From CAWHHZ01 sp963829355 (GTDB lineage Bacteria; Acidobacteriota; Thermoanaerobaculia; Gp7-AA8; JAHWKK01), in the NCBI GenBank assembly GCA_963829355.1, contig CAWHHZ010000009.1, forward strand, positions 62,001 to 126,000: DNA of 64,000 nucleotides. The letters are read 5' to 3'. How positions within the stretch are numbered: position 1 is the stretch's first letter; every line of letters starts with the position of its first letter. Under the pieces are notes generated by a model. It made no database searches and was not told the DNA's origin. It saw only the letters and a list, made by a program, of their open reading frames with translations. Both the position numbers and the translations under genes were made by a program. This document shows, one piece after another, positions 50,990-59,856 of this stretch.

Positions 50990-51261
50990 GATGATGCTCC
51001 CCTCCGAGATCAGAATTGGACAGGGCGCCGACGGCAACCGAGCGAACACTCGGGTGGAGGCGCGGGCTATTTCAAAAACTGTAGCACCGCCCCTGCTCGG
51101 GATCTATTGGCCGCGCTTTGAGTTTGCCGCGACGTGACAGCGTGAGTGATTCTGAGGACCGCCGGCGGCGAATGCTGGCCGCTTCGCAGACTCGAAGGTG
51201 AAGGTGGTCGATCTCACTCCTCACGCAAAGCGGCGTCATACTCCGGCTGCAGGAAAGCAGA
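50990..51261. other. Spacer, no feature seen
   Basis: Separates the protease gene from the isocitrate lyase gene on the same strand. No gene, terminator or repeat is clear. Confidence 0.4.
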
Positions 51262-53544
51262 TCAGCCTTTCAGCTTCCCGCCTCCCGGCGGCTCCTCTTT
51301 CCGGATCAGCTTCCACAGCTTCTCCTTGTCGGGCGCAAGAAGCTCCTCGACCCGCTCCCGGTCGACCTCGGTGACGATGATCTCACCCACCTCGGTAAAG
51401 ACGTCGCTGAAGATTCCGTGCGCCTTCATCCGCTCGGTCTGGTACTTGTTGTCCTCGGTCGGAGTGACGTAGTGAACCGACTCCGCTTTGTAGCGATGCA
51501 CGAGATAGAGGTGAATCAACGTCATCAATCTCTTCTGGCGCAGGTGTTCGTCGAAGGTGTTCTGGTCGCGGACCGAGAGGATGCTGCGATCGCGGCGATC
51601 GAGAATCGGCGCGAATACAACGTTGGCGCGCTTGCTCCCTTCCTGATCGACGATGCTGAGCTCCAGCAGCTCCGAACCCGCCCGTTGTGGTCGAAGCTCC
51701 ACTTTCAGCAGGTCTTCGATTCCATACTGCTCCCGCCACATGTCGAGCCAGCCCTCGAGCAGTTTCTTTGGAACTTCCGTCTGGATCAGATGCTGATGCT
51801 GCGTCGAGCCCTTGCCCATCGCCTTGGTCGTCGCCGTTCGTCCGGACGATGCTGCGAGGGCACCATCGAGTCGCGGTCCGCCGACGAGAGTCTGCGGCGT
51901 CTTGTACGGCGACTCGACCAGGCGGATCTTTCTCTGGAGTCTCGCGAGCGCCAGCATCCCGTCCTGCTTGAGCGCAGTCGTGAACTCCTCTGCCGCAACC
52001 CCGTCGACCTGATGGCCGCCGTACGTGATGAAGTTGAATACGAAGCCCATCTTTCCGAGCTCCTCCGGGAAGGCGCGCATCTCGTCATCCGTCATCCCGG
52101 TGGAATCCCAGTTGAATGAGGGCGACAGGTTGTACGCGAGCATCTTGTCGGGGAACTGCGCGTGAATCGCCTCGGCGAAAACCTTCGCATCCTCGAGATC
52201 AGCGGTCTTCGTCTCCATCCAGATCAGATCGCAGAATGGCGCGACTGCGAGCGATCGTGCGATCGCGCAAGGGACTCCTCCGCGGAGCCTGTAGTACCCC
52301 TCCGGCGTCTTCGGGTGCTCCGGATCCCAGATGATGTTGACCCCCGCCTCCCGGGCCCGCCGCCTTGCAGACGTGAACGACGCCGTCTTCGCAAACTCCC
52401 GCCACTCGTCCGCCGTAATTTCGAGCTCTTCACCTTCTCGGCTCCGAAACTCGATGACCTCGGCGATCGCCTCGCCATATGTCTGGAGACCCGCTTCCGC
52501 CTCCCATGCCTCCGCCAGTCGTTCCTCCGCTTTCCCGAGAGCGCGGTCGACCGGAATGCTGCCCTTGCGGAATGAATCGCTCTGCTCCTTGACGATCTGG
52601 CCGACGCCGATCCGGTCGAGCCAATCATCGGCGCGCTGGTACTCCTCCTCGGGGATCGAGTAGAGAAGATGTCCGTTGATCTCCTCGACACCCTGCTCGT
52701 TGAAACGCTTGAGCAGTGCGAGGTAGGCGATCTTGTACGGTGGGATGTTCACGCTGGTCGATCCGAGAATGAACGGGTGATCGCGCTCATCACCGCGCCC
52801 TTCGACGAGTGCTGCCGCCTCGGCGTCCGTCCTCGCCACGATGATGCCGGGGACCTTCATCACATCGAGCTGGAAGCGGGCTGCATTGAGCCGCTTGATC
52901 TGCTCGTCGACCGGGACCAGAACCTTGCCCCCCTGGTGACCACACTTCTTCGTGCCTGGCCGCTGGTCCTCGATGTGGTAGCCGGTGACGCCGACCTCGA
53001 CGAATCGCCGGACGAGGTTGCGCACATGCGGATCACCACCATGACCAGTGTCTGCGTCCGCGATGATGAACGGGCGGTAGTCGTACTCCGGCGTCGACGC
53101 GCGTTCCTCCTCGGTCATCCGTGAACGGAGGTACTGCTGGTTCCTGTCGGCCGTGAGCAGCGCCCTGACGAGAACGGCTGCTTCGTTCGGGACCTGGCTC
53201 AGCGGATAGCTCGCGAGATCGGGACCGGGATCTTCATCGAGTGATCCTTTTGCGGACGTTGCCCACCCTCCGAGGTAGATTCCTTCGATACCGAGTCGCT
53301 TCATGGCGACGGCCTGGCCGGGGGAGTAGGGGCCGAAGGTCGTGATCGACTTGCCCTCCGCATACAGTTCTCTAAGGCGATCGTAGAATGCCGCGGCCGC
53401 TTCGCGAGCGACCGGGTAATCGTTCGGAATCGTGCCGCGCTGCTCGACGACCTGCCGGGCCGAGTAGAGACGGATCGTGCCTTCGAAGCGGCTGCTGTCG
53501 AACCACTCTTTCGTCTCGGAGACTTCCTGATCGAACGACTTCAT
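51262..53544 (-). CDS. aceA: Isocitrate lyase, long form
   Basis: 760 residues, far longer than the usual 430-540, similar in size to the ICL2/AceA2 type of mycobacteria. It splits isocitrate into succinate and glyoxylate. The catalytic motif KKCGH is at 199-203, preceded by FIIADADTGHGG and VTGYHIEDQRPGT. TASFTSARRRAREAG and YNLSPSFNWD complete the active site. The ATG at 53544 comes five bases after the malate synthase stop (53549), so the two glyoxylate-shunt genes are co-transcribed. It allows growth on acetate or fatty acids. Confidence 0.95.
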   Translation of the reverse strand: MKSFDQEVSETKEWFDSSRFEGTIRLYSARQVVEQRGTIPNDYPVAREAAAAFYDRLRELYAEGKSITTFGPYSPGQAVAMKRLGIEGIYLGGWATSAKGSLDEDPGPDLASYPLSQVPNEAAVLVRALLTADRNQQYLRSRMTEEERASTPEYDYRPFIIADADTGHGGDPHVRNLVRRFVEVGVTGYHIEDQRPGTKKCGHQGGKVLVPVDEQIKRLNAARFQLDVMKVPGIIVARTDAEAAALVEGRGDERDHPFILGSTSVNIPPYKIAYLALLKRFNEQGVEEINGHLLYSIPEEEYQRADDWLDRIGVGQIVKEQSDSFRKGSIPVDRALGKAEERLAEAWEAEAGLQTYGEAIAEVIEFRSREGEELEITADEWREFAKTASFTSARRRAREAGVNIIWDPEHPKTPEGYYRLRGGVPCAIARSLAVAPFCDLIWMETKTADLEDAKVFAEAIHAQFPDKMLAYNLSPSFNWDSTGMTDDEMRAFPEELGKMGFVFNFITYGGHQVDGVAAEEFTTALKQDGMLALARLQRKIRLVESPYKTPQTLVGGPRLDGALAASSGRTATTKAMGKGSTQHQHLIQTEVPKKLLEGWLDMWREQYGIEDLLKVELRPQRAGSELLELSIVDQEGSKRANVVFAPILDRRDRSILSVRDQNTFDEHLRQKRLMTLIHLYLVHRYKAESVHYVTPTEDNKYQTERMKAHGIFSDVFTEVGEIIVTEVDRERVEELLAPDKEKLWKLIRKEEPPGGGKLKG

Positions 53545-53548
53545 CGTC

Positions 53549-55441
53549 TCAACCTTTCCCTTCCTCGAAATCGAGATTGGCGGTAATCCTCGTGCCATCG
53601 CGCTCGAACGCATCGAGGTAGCGTCTGATCCGCTCCTTCGCGACGCCGAGATCATGATTGTTCAGATTCAGGTTCAGCAAGTCGATGTACCAGGGAGGTT
53701 TGATGTCGCTGGTGACGAACGCTTCGACGATCTCTCGCGCGATCGGAAGCGTGGTCGGCTTCGAGTCGTCGTGGACGTCGCGATTGCTCGCGTTCTGCAG
53801 CTTCTCGTACTCCTCTGCAAGAAGTCGGTCGAACAGTTCACGTGTGAACGGATCGCCCTTCTTCACGCCAGTCTCCGGATCATCTTCCGTGAGGCGAGCG
53901 CCCTTGTGGAGCCACTCCCACAGGATGCTCACGCGAATCTCACCCGTCGCCATGTCCTCCATCAGATAGAGGACGTCGTCGTCCCCGAAGAAGTCTGCAG
54001 GCTTCAGTGCGGCGGCCTGGAATCCTCGGCCGAACGCGTTGCCGTACTGCAGGGCGACGCTCAGCAGGTCGCGCGCGCCGCGGATCGTCCGGGCGGCGGG
54101 CTCGAGAAGTGCGAGGTCGCTCGCATCCTGCCCGGTGTACGTAAGAGGAGGAAAGTTCCTGCCGAGCTGATTCGTCTCCCCTTTTTTCTCCCACACCGGC
54201 CGGACGATGTGGACCATCTTCCAGTGGGCGACCCATTTTCCGCTCGCACCCTCGCGCTCTTCGCGCTCGGCTCCGGCGACCGCCTTCTTCATCCCCGCCT
54301 CGACACCGGCCTCCGAGCCGACAGGGATGTTCGGCTCCATCCCGCCCTGCCACAGTGCAAAACGCCCGTTGCTGTCGGGCGTATTCATGGCGCGACGCAC
54401 GCGGTCTTCGTAGATCCGCATGTAGCCGTAGGTCATCCCGATCTCGTCGATGTTCGGATTGACGAAGCTCTCGTCCCACCAGAGAGCGTCGGAGACGCTG
54501 TTGATGTAGTCCCAGCGCCCCGTGTTGTACCCGACGAAGTGCCTGCCGAGTGCCGCTCTCATCTCCATGAGCTGGTACGACTCCTCGATCTGCTCGATCA
54601 GCACGTAGACCTTGATCGTGCCGACGGCGAGATCGAGGTGGTTTTCCAGCGCCGTGAGCATGTCGTTCCAGAGCGCGGCTTCCTCAGCGGTCTGGATCTT
54701 CGGCAGATACAGTACGATCGAGCGATCCTGCCCGAGCAGAATCTTGTAGACGTTCGTCACGTAGAGCACGAGATCAGCAATTGAGGCGGAGAAGCCGCTG
54801 CCATCACTCGAGCGGATATGGCGGTCGTCGAGATGGAGTCCGCGGCAACGGAAGATCCGTGTCGTGAGCTCGAGTTGCTTCCGCCAATCCTCGACGATCT
54901 CGCGGCCGAAGAAGTCGCGCGCCCAGGTGTTCATCTCTTCGGCGACACTCTCGGCGACCGTCATGAAGAGCGGGTCGTAGCTGAACGCGAGCTTGAGATT
55001 GCGGATGTTGTCGAGCGACATCGTGTCGACTTGTCCGGTCGCATCCTCCCCGTCGAACATCCAACCGTCAGCGCCCGAGAGAAGCGCATACGCCACATTC
55101 CTCAGCCCCTCCTCGGTCGTGGAGCGCGGCCGCGTCGCAGGACCCGTTCCCTGAATCCACTGCCGCTGCAGATCTGGCGGGATTTCACTCCCTTCGAATT
55201 TTCCCTCACGCGCATCCCGGACGGTGATGTCAGTTCCGGGGATCTTCGAGTCCGGATCGAGGAAATCGATCCTCTTCCGGTTGCGCGCGCGTTCGGCGCG
55301 AAGGGCGACACGTCTCCGCATCAGCTCCTTTCGTTCCGAGTCGAGCGGCGCGAGAGCCTCGAGTGCTGCAAGTGCCTGGGGAGTGTAAACGTCGTTGAAT
55401 CGGGTCAGAAGGTCATCGCGAACTTCGATCTTGTGTGGCAT
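53549..55441 (-). CDS. Malate synthase
   Basis: 630 residues from the ATG at 55441 (AGGAG ahead). It condenses glyoxylate with acetyl-CoA. Family marks: GADGWMFDGEDATGQ, IVLYLPKIQTAEEAALW, IKVYVLIEQIEESYQLMEM and GYNTGRWDYINSV, the last matching the LN-x-GRWDYI signature of malate synthase A. It is about 100 residues longer than the E. coli AceB enzyme, with a longer N-terminus (ERARNRKRIDFLDPDSKIPGT). It heads the operon with isocitrate lyase. Confidence 0.92.
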   Translation of the reverse strand: MPHKIEVRDDLLTRFNDVYTPQALAALEALAPLDSERKELMRRRVALRAERARNRKRIDFLDPDSKIPGTDITVRDAREGKFEGSEIPPDLQRQWIQGTGPATRPRSTTEEGLRNVAYALLSGADGWMFDGEDATGQVDTMSLDNIRNLKLAFSYDPLFMTVAESVAEEMNTWARDFFGREIVEDWRKQLELTTRIFRCRGLHLDDRHIRSSDGSGFSASIADLVLYVTNVYKILLGQDRSIVLYLPKIQTAEEAALWNDMLTALENHLDLAVGTIKVYVLIEQIEESYQLMEMRAALGRHFVGYNTGRWDYINSVSDALWWDESFVNPNIDEIGMTYGYMRIYEDRVRRAMNTPDSNGRFALWQGGMEPNIPVGSEAGVEAGMKKAVAGAEREEREGASGKWVAHWKMVHIVRPVWEKKGETNQLGRNFPPLTYTGQDASDLALLEPAARTIRGARDLLSVALQYGNAFGRGFQAAALKPADFFGDDDVLYLMEDMATGEIRVSILWEWLHKGARLTEDDPETGVKKGDPFTRELFDRLLAEEYEKLQNASNRDVHDDSKPTTLPIAREIVEAFVTSDIKPPWYIDLLNLNLNNHDLGVAKERIRRYLDAFERDGTRITANLDFEEGKG

Positions 55442-55496
55442 TGACTCCTCGCAGGTTCCAGATCCGTGCCGAAGGCTATCAGGAACGCCCCGCAAC

Positions 55497-55606
55497 GTCA
55501 TCCTGAGCAAAGCGAAGGATCGGGTAAGGAATGACTCGACTGAAATTGTCACGGGAACTCAGGGCGAGGATAACGGGACGCGATCCTTCGCTTTGCTCAG
55601 GATGAC
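55497..55606. repeat. Inverted pair of a dispersed repeat upstream of the malate synthase gene
   Basis: A perfect 26-base inverted pair (55497-55522 and 55581-55606, core TCCTGAGCAAAGCGAAGGAT) separated by 58 bases. The same CATCCTGAG unit occurs at 6653 and in a diverged form near 28846. It can fold into a long hairpin in the upstream region of the glyoxylate operon. Confidence 0.8.
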
Positions 55607-55673
55607 ATCTCTGCGGCTGGGGGCCGGGCAGGCGCTGTGAGGGGCGGGGCCCTTGCAGCGCCTGCCACGTCCG

Positions 55674-56357
55674 TCAGCGTTCCTTGACCAGCAGCAGCTC
55701 TTCTGCGAGGTCCCACCAGTTGTCCGGCTCGAGGGCGCGTGCGAGACCGGCGACGGGGACGCCACCATCTGCCAGCACGGTTCCGAGCTCGGGCGACATT
55801 CTGCGGCTCAGGCCGTCGGCCGCATCCTCGATCCACATCCTGGCCAGCCGTCCGGAGAGAAGATTCCGAAGAGTCGACCGCAGTGATGGAACCTCCACCT
55901 CCATCAGCCATCCGTTGCCGTACGGATCATCTCCGAGCTCACCCGCCGAGCGGAGTGCGGCATCATTGACCGCAACCACACGCCCCGAGACCGGCGAGAG
56001 GATCGGGACCTCGTGGCCATCGGCCTCGACTCCCCATCCCTTCTCACCAGCGACGAGCTCTTCTCCACGGCCGGGAAGATGGACTGCATCGACACGTCCG
56101 ATCAGGCGGTGCGCGAAGTCGTCCATCCCGATCCGCACCCGGTTCTCGCCCACACTCTGCGCCCAGGCGTGTCCCGGATGGAACGACAGCCAGTCCGGAA
56201 CGGAGAACCAGGAGCGGAGTCCGGCCGCCGAGAGCACTCTCCGCGGCACTGTGCTGGTCTTCTCACGACCGGTGAGGAGGAACCAGAACGGAATCAGGAG
56301 AAGCAGGTAGCCGATCACCATCAGATACTCGACACCCTTCATTGGAAGGAAGTCCAT
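55674..56357 (-). CDS. Membrane-anchored GcvH-like protein without the lipoyl lysine (1)
   Basis: 227 residues. An N-terminal membrane helix (YLMVIGYLLLLIPFWFLL) is followed by a glycine-cleavage-H-like fold: WLSFHPGHAWAQSVGENRVRIGMDDFAHRLIGRVDAVHLPGRGEEL, then GVEADGHEVPILSPVSGRVVAVN. GcvH has its lipoylated Lys eight residues before PVSG; here that residue is Gly. A domain that looks like H-protein but probably lacks lipoate is therefore fixed in the membrane. It is the last gene of a redox operon with NrfD and a 4Fe-4S protein, and may be a structural or docking part. Confidence 0.85.
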   Translation of the reverse strand: MDFLPMKGVEYLMVIGYLLLLIPFWFLLTGREKTSTVPRRVLSAAGLRSWFSVPDWLSFHPGHAWAQSVGENRVRIGMDDFAHRLIGRVDAVHLPGRGEELVAGEKGWGVEADGHEVPILSPVSGRVVAVNDAALRSAGELGDDPYGNGWLMEVEVPSLRSTLRNLLSGRLARMWIEDAADGLSRRMSPELGTVLADGGVPVAGLARALEPDNWWDLAEELLLVKER

Positions 56358-56370
56358 TTTCGATCTCCTT

Positions 56371-57624
56371 TCAGGCTACGGCCTTTCCGGCCGGAGCGAT
56401 GACTTCAGACTCGTCCTCATGAACCCACGCCGGCTCTTCACTGACGACCGGCATCCGGAGAACGATCCAACGGAAGACCCAGATCTCGGCCGCGATGACG
56501 CTCAGACTCACGATCACTTCGAGAGGCGTAGGAACGTAATGCGCGAGCGAGTAGGGCCGGAACGCGATGAGAGAGATGTTCAGGCGGTTCAGAACCACTC
56601 CGAGCATTGTGAGAACTGCGGCGAACCGGATGAGCGGAAGATTCTCGCGATGGCTGCCAACGAGGAACAGAATCATCGGCAACGCCGTCAGACCCACCAT
56701 CTCCACCAGGTACCACGCACCCCATCCTCCGGTGATCTGACTGAGCAGACGACCGTCGACGAGCTTGATCATCTCGAGGAACAGATACACGAACATCACC
56801 GATGCGCAGATCCGGGCCAGACCGACGAGGATCCCTGCATGGGAGAATCGAACCGCCGAAGAGAGCCGGTTCTTGAAAACCCGCCGCGAGATACTCCCCT
56901 CGAACATCACCATCGACAGCCCGGCAAAGATCGAGGAGATGAAGAACAGGATCGGGATGAACTCCGAGTACCACAGCGGATGAATCTTGTTGCTCGCCAT
57001 CAGGAACAACGCGCCGAGCGCGGACTGATGGAGAGTCGAGAGCGTGACACCGAAGATCACGGCACCGATCGTCATGGCGGAGAGAATCTTCCGCAGGCGA
57101 CGCGATCCGATCCATTCTGCAAACGCCGGCGAGAACTCGATCGCCATCGAGAAGATGTAGAGCATGAAATGCCACGAGATCAGGAACAGCACGGAGCTCA
57201 ACCCGAAGTCATTTCCGATGATCGGATTGATGATGTTCCACGGCTTTCCGAGCTCGAGAATCAAGGCTCCGGCGTAGAAGCAGTACGCGAGAAATCCGTT
57301 GAGAACGGTCACGCGCACGATCGGGTGGTACTTCTCCATCCCGAGAACGTAGACCATGAAGGTCAGCACATACGCGCCACCCGCGAACGCGACACCCGCC
57401 ACCACGTTGAATCCCTTCCAGATTCCCCAGGGGAACTCCTGGCTGAGATTGGTGACGGAGCCGAGTCCGTAGGCAAAGCGAACGATCAGAATGACCGCGG
57501 CGGTAAACATCAGCGCGATCGTGATGATGTTGAACGGGGTCAGCAGAGGTCCGCGCGGACGCGCCTGATCACGCACGAACGCCATCACACTCTGGAACCG
57601 GCTTGTCTGAACTGTATCGGCCAT
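56371..57624 (-). CDS. NrfD/HybB-like membrane quinone-interacting subunit
   Basis: 417 residues, about nine or ten helices. Features of the NrfD/PsrC/HybB group: PFNIITIALMFTAAVILIVRF, WGIWKGFNVVAGVAFAGGAY, and AGLSMVMFEGSISRRVFKNR. Such proteins pass electrons between the quinone pool and a periplasmic Fe-S protein, sometimes with ion movement. It follows the 4Fe-4S gene with almost no gap and precedes a GcvH-like gene. No molybdopterin or hydrogenase subunit is nearby, so the electron partner is unknown. Confidence 0.92.
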   Translation of the reverse strand: MADTVQTSRFQSVMAFVRDQARPRGPLLTPFNIITIALMFTAAVILIVRFAYGLGSVTNLSQEFPWGIWKGFNVVAGVAFAGGAYVLTFMVYVLGMEKYHPIVRVTVLNGFLAYCFYAGALILELGKPWNIINPIIGNDFGLSSVLFLISWHFMLYIFSMAIEFSPAFAEWIGSRRLRKILSAMTIGAVIFGVTLSTLHQSALGALFLMASNKIHPLWYSEFIPILFFISSIFAGLSMVMFEGSISRRVFKNRLSSAVRFSHAGILVGLARICASVMFVYLFLEMIKLVDGRLLSQITGGWGAWYLVEMVGLTALPMILFLVGSHRENLPLIRFAAVLTMLGVVLNRLNISLIAFRPYSLAHYVPTPLEVIVSLSVIAAEIWVFRWIVLRMPVVSEEPAWVHEDESEVIAPAGKAVA

Positions 57625-57625
57625 C

Positions 57626-58498
57626 TCACACCTCCCTATCGGATCCGTGCGACTCGTCCTTCTGAACGGAGAGCCGGGCCTGACGGATACCGAGCATGAA
57701 CACGGGCCACAGAGCGAGAACGAAGGGGACCGATGTCAGGAAATTCTTCGTCTTCTTCGGGTACGCTTCCTCTCCAATGTTGGCCGGGAAGCCGAGCTCC
57801 GCGAAAGGCACCGGTGAAATGTAGAGCCACGACGTCCCGCCCGCTTCATGCTCACCATAGATGTGCGAGACATACTTGCCGGGGTTCTGGTAGATGCGCT
57901 GGCGCGCGATCTCGAGGACCTCACTCCGTTTGCCGAACGTGAGTGCTTCGGCAGGACAGTTCTCGACGCACGCTGGCTTTCCACCTTCGGCGATGCGCTC
58001 GAAGCACAGCTTGCACTTCTGGACCTTCGGAGCCGCGCTTCCGTACTCGAACTTCGGTCCGTCGAAGGGACACGAAACCATGCAGTAGCGGCAGCCCATG
58101 CACTTGTCGGCTCGATAGATCACCGGCCCCTGTTCCGTTTTGACGAGAGCCTTGGTGAGACACGCCGCCGCGCAGGCAGGCTCCAGACAATGCATGCACT
58201 GGTTCCTGACGTAAACGTCGCCCTTGCTCGTCTCGACCCTGTTGACGACCTGGTACTGAGTATCGGAAGTGCTGCGCCTCACATCATCGACCGTGTCCCA
58301 GTTGATCTCCGGCTTCGGAAGATTGTTGGCGGCTGCGCAGGCGGCTTCGCATTCGCGGCATCCGGCGCACGCTGTGAGATCGACCAGGACCGCGGCAGAT
58401 TCCTCCATGATGGCTTTATCCGCGGGCCTGGACGCGCATCGAACCAGGGGTGCCGCCCCAGCGGCGGCAGTGAACTTCATAAACGTGCGGCGATTCAC
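57626..58498 (-). CDS. Tat-exported four-cluster 4Fe-4S ferredoxin-like protein
   Basis: About 290 residues. A GTG start at 58498 overlaps the upstream stop (GTGA) and gives a twin-arginine signal (NRRTFMKFTAAAGAAPL). Cysteine sets for four 4Fe-4S clusters: CAGCRECEAAC, CMHCLEPACAAAC, CMGCRYCMVSCPF and CKLC with CVENC. The C-terminus has a membrane helix (FLTSVPFVLALWPVFMLGI), as in HmcB/NrfC-type subunits that sit on NrfD. It carries electrons between NrfD and an unknown periplasmic donor or acceptor. Confidence 0.94.
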   Translation of the reverse strand: MNRRTFMKFTAAAGAAPLVRCASRPADKAIMEESAAVLVDLTACAGCRECEAACAAANNLPKPEINWDTVDDVRRSTSDTQYQVVNRVETSKGDVYVRNQCMHCLEPACAAACLTKALVKTEQGPVIYRADKCMGCRYCMVSCPFDGPKFEYGSAAPKVQKCKLCFERIAEGGKPACVENCPAEALTFGKRSEVLEIARQRIYQNPGKYVSHIYGEHEAGGTSWLYISPVPFAELGFPANIGEEAYPKKTKNFLTSVPFVLALWPVFMLGIRQARLSVQKDESHGSDREV

Positions 58499-59271
58499 GA
58501 TTCCATCTCCTTTCGAGTCACTGCCTGCTCGAAGAGCTCCGCATGGACTCTCTGCCACGTGGACTCGTCGATCATCTGGTCGAGTCCTGCGGCGATGACT
58601 CCGCCATCTGCCATCGAGACGGAGCTGCCGTCGTTGTTCCCGACGAGTGCGACGAGGTGGTCGACTTCACGACGGAACCATGCCTTGGCATCGGTCCCTC
58701 GCAACATCCTGCGCTTCTCACGGCCCGGCTCCTCGTTGCGAACCCGGACGACCCAGCCGAGACCGTAGGGATCTCGGTTCAGACGCTGTGGGTCCTTCCT
58801 CAGTCGCTCGTTCGCTGCGACGACTGTCGATTCGAAAGGAGAACGACTCGAGATGAAGCGGTTCTTGTGGGCGACCGTGAAGAGAGGTTCGCCTTTGTGA
58901 ATGCGCTGCCCCGGCAGGGGCAATTCGATCCGGTCGATCGGTCCGAGACATTTCCCGGCCAGATCATCGACACCGAGAAACGCTCCGTCCCGCTCCACAC
59001 GGGCCCACACATGCCCGGGGCCGAGAAGGACTTCCGTCGCGAGTCTCATCCCTTTGTATTCGAGCTCCGGATCCACCATCGCCCGAACACGACCTCGGAA
59101 TGTCGGGCTCGCGACGACTGCCACGGCAACTCCGAGAAGTCCAGCCCCGACCGCCGCGAATGCAGCGATGCGGTAGAAGAAGACCAGTCCGAACACGACC
59201 GGGATCGCAACGATTACCAGCGCCACGACCGCTGCTACGTTTACCGACTCACTGATAGCCTTCCTGTTCAT
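58495..59271 (-). CDS. Membrane-anchored GcvH-like protein (2)
   Basis: 258 residues. Two hydrophobic segments (VNVAAVVALVIVAIPVVFGLVFF and AFAAVGAGLLGVAVAVVA) precede an H-protein-like domain: VLLGPGHVWARVERDGAFLGVDDLAGKCLGPIDRIELPLPGQRIHKGEPLFTVAHKNRF in outline, then SPFESTVVAANERLRKDP. A Lys (in VAHKNRF) lies nine residues before the SPFES turn, one off the canonical lipoyl position, so lipoylation is doubtful. TAATG overlap with the upstream small gene and GTGA overlap with the Fe-S gene show tight coupling. Confidence 0.82.
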   Translation of the reverse strand: MNRKAISESVNVAAVVALVIVAIPVVFGLVFFYRIAAFAAVGAGLLGVAVAVVASPTFRGRVRAMVDPELEYKGMRLATEVLLGPGHVWARVERDGAFLGVDDLAGKCLGPIDRIELPLPGQRIHKGEPLFTVAHKNRFISSRSPFESTVVAANERLRKDPQRLNRDPYGLGWVVRVRNEEPGREKRRMLRGTDAKAWFRREVDHLVALVGNNDGSSVSMADGGVIAAGLDQMIDESTWQRVHAELFEQAVTRKEMES

Positions 59272-59516
59272 TAGATGCCTCCAATTCGATGACTCCCGTC
59301 AGGTTCCAGTACCGTCACTCCGAATGAGCGGACGTGACCGCGAATCGTCGGGCTGAATGCGAAGGCGACCGCCATTCCAGCCAGTCCGGCAATGATCACG
59401 AGCAGCCCCGCAGTCCGAAGCAGAAGAATCAGTGCTCCGGCGAATGGGACCGAGATCACCACCGCCAGCACCATCGCGACGAGCATCGCTGCTTTCTTGA
59501 TATTCGGGGTCTTCAT
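59271..59516 (-). CDS. Small two-helix membrane protein heading the redox operon
   Basis: 81 residues from the ATG at 59516, with GGAGGAC ahead. AAMLVAMVLAVVISVPFAGALILLL and AGLLVIIAGLAGMAVAFAFSP are membrane segments, and SPTIRGHVRSFGVTVLEPDG resembles the linker SPTFRGRVRAMVDPELEYKG of the next gene, so the two may derive from one another, here without the H-like domain. Stop and next start overlap. A sigma-54 promoter lies 44-59 bases upstream. Confidence 0.75.
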   Translation of the reverse strand: MKTPNIKKAAMLVAMVLAVVISVPFAGALILLLRTAGLLVIIAGLAGMAVAFAFSPTIRGHVRSFGVTVLEPDGSHRIGGI

Positions 59517-59559
59517 GTTGTCCTCCTTGTCCGGGGCTCTCCGCCCCACCCACCTATAG

Positions 59560-59575
59560 AGCAACCGGAAAGCCA
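59560..59575 (-). promoter_or_regulatory. Sigma-54 (-24/-12) promoter of the redox operon
   Basis: TGGCTTTCCGGTTGCT on the minus strand matches TGGCAC-N5-TTGCW with the invariant GG and GC ten bases apart; only the AC is replaced by TT. Transcription would start near 59548, about 32 bases before the first gene. Confidence 0.72.
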
Positions 59576-59760
59576 CTGACGCCAGGACACGTATTTGTCG
59601 ATAAGTCGTTATAATTCATATGTTTAGATCGCGCGCGCAAAGCATGGCAAGATCGCGGGCGACAACAAATTCAACGCATCGAACGGGCTGCGGGCGGAAA
59701 GCAGGAAGGGTGAAGCACGCCACGTTCGAGGCTACAGGCGGCCTCGGAGGGCATGTCGAT

Positions 59761-59797
59761 TTTTTCAACGGCGAATGATGAGTTTTTCAGCGGTGAA
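59761..59797. promoter_or_regulatory. Tandem dyad sites, candidate enhancer for the NtrC-type activator
   Basis: TTTTTCAACGGCGAA (59761-59775) and TTTTTCAGCGGTGAA (59783-59797) repeat with a 22-base period, two helical turns. Each contains a dyad TTCA-N4-YGAA. They lie about 190-235 bases upstream of the sigma-54 promoter and just before the kinase gene. Confidence 0.55.
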
Positions 59798-59856
59798 GGT
59801 GATACAATTTCGCCAGCGGGAGGAGGCGCCTTCCCTGACTGGGACGGAGTTCCAGC

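Larger units (their letters stand above)
59517..59856. other. Divergent regulatory region between redox operon and two-component genes
   Basis: 340 bases without a gene. It contains the sigma-54 promoter (59560-59575), the tandem binding-site candidates (59761-59797), and a TACAAT at 59803-59808 that could be the -10 of the kinase gene. GGAG at 59846 is the kinase ribosome site. Confidence 0.6.

Noticed and set aside
59600..59625. A vegetative promoter from TTGTCG and TATAAT on the plus strand
   Set aside because: The hexamers are only nine bases apart and lie about 240 bases before the kinase gene.
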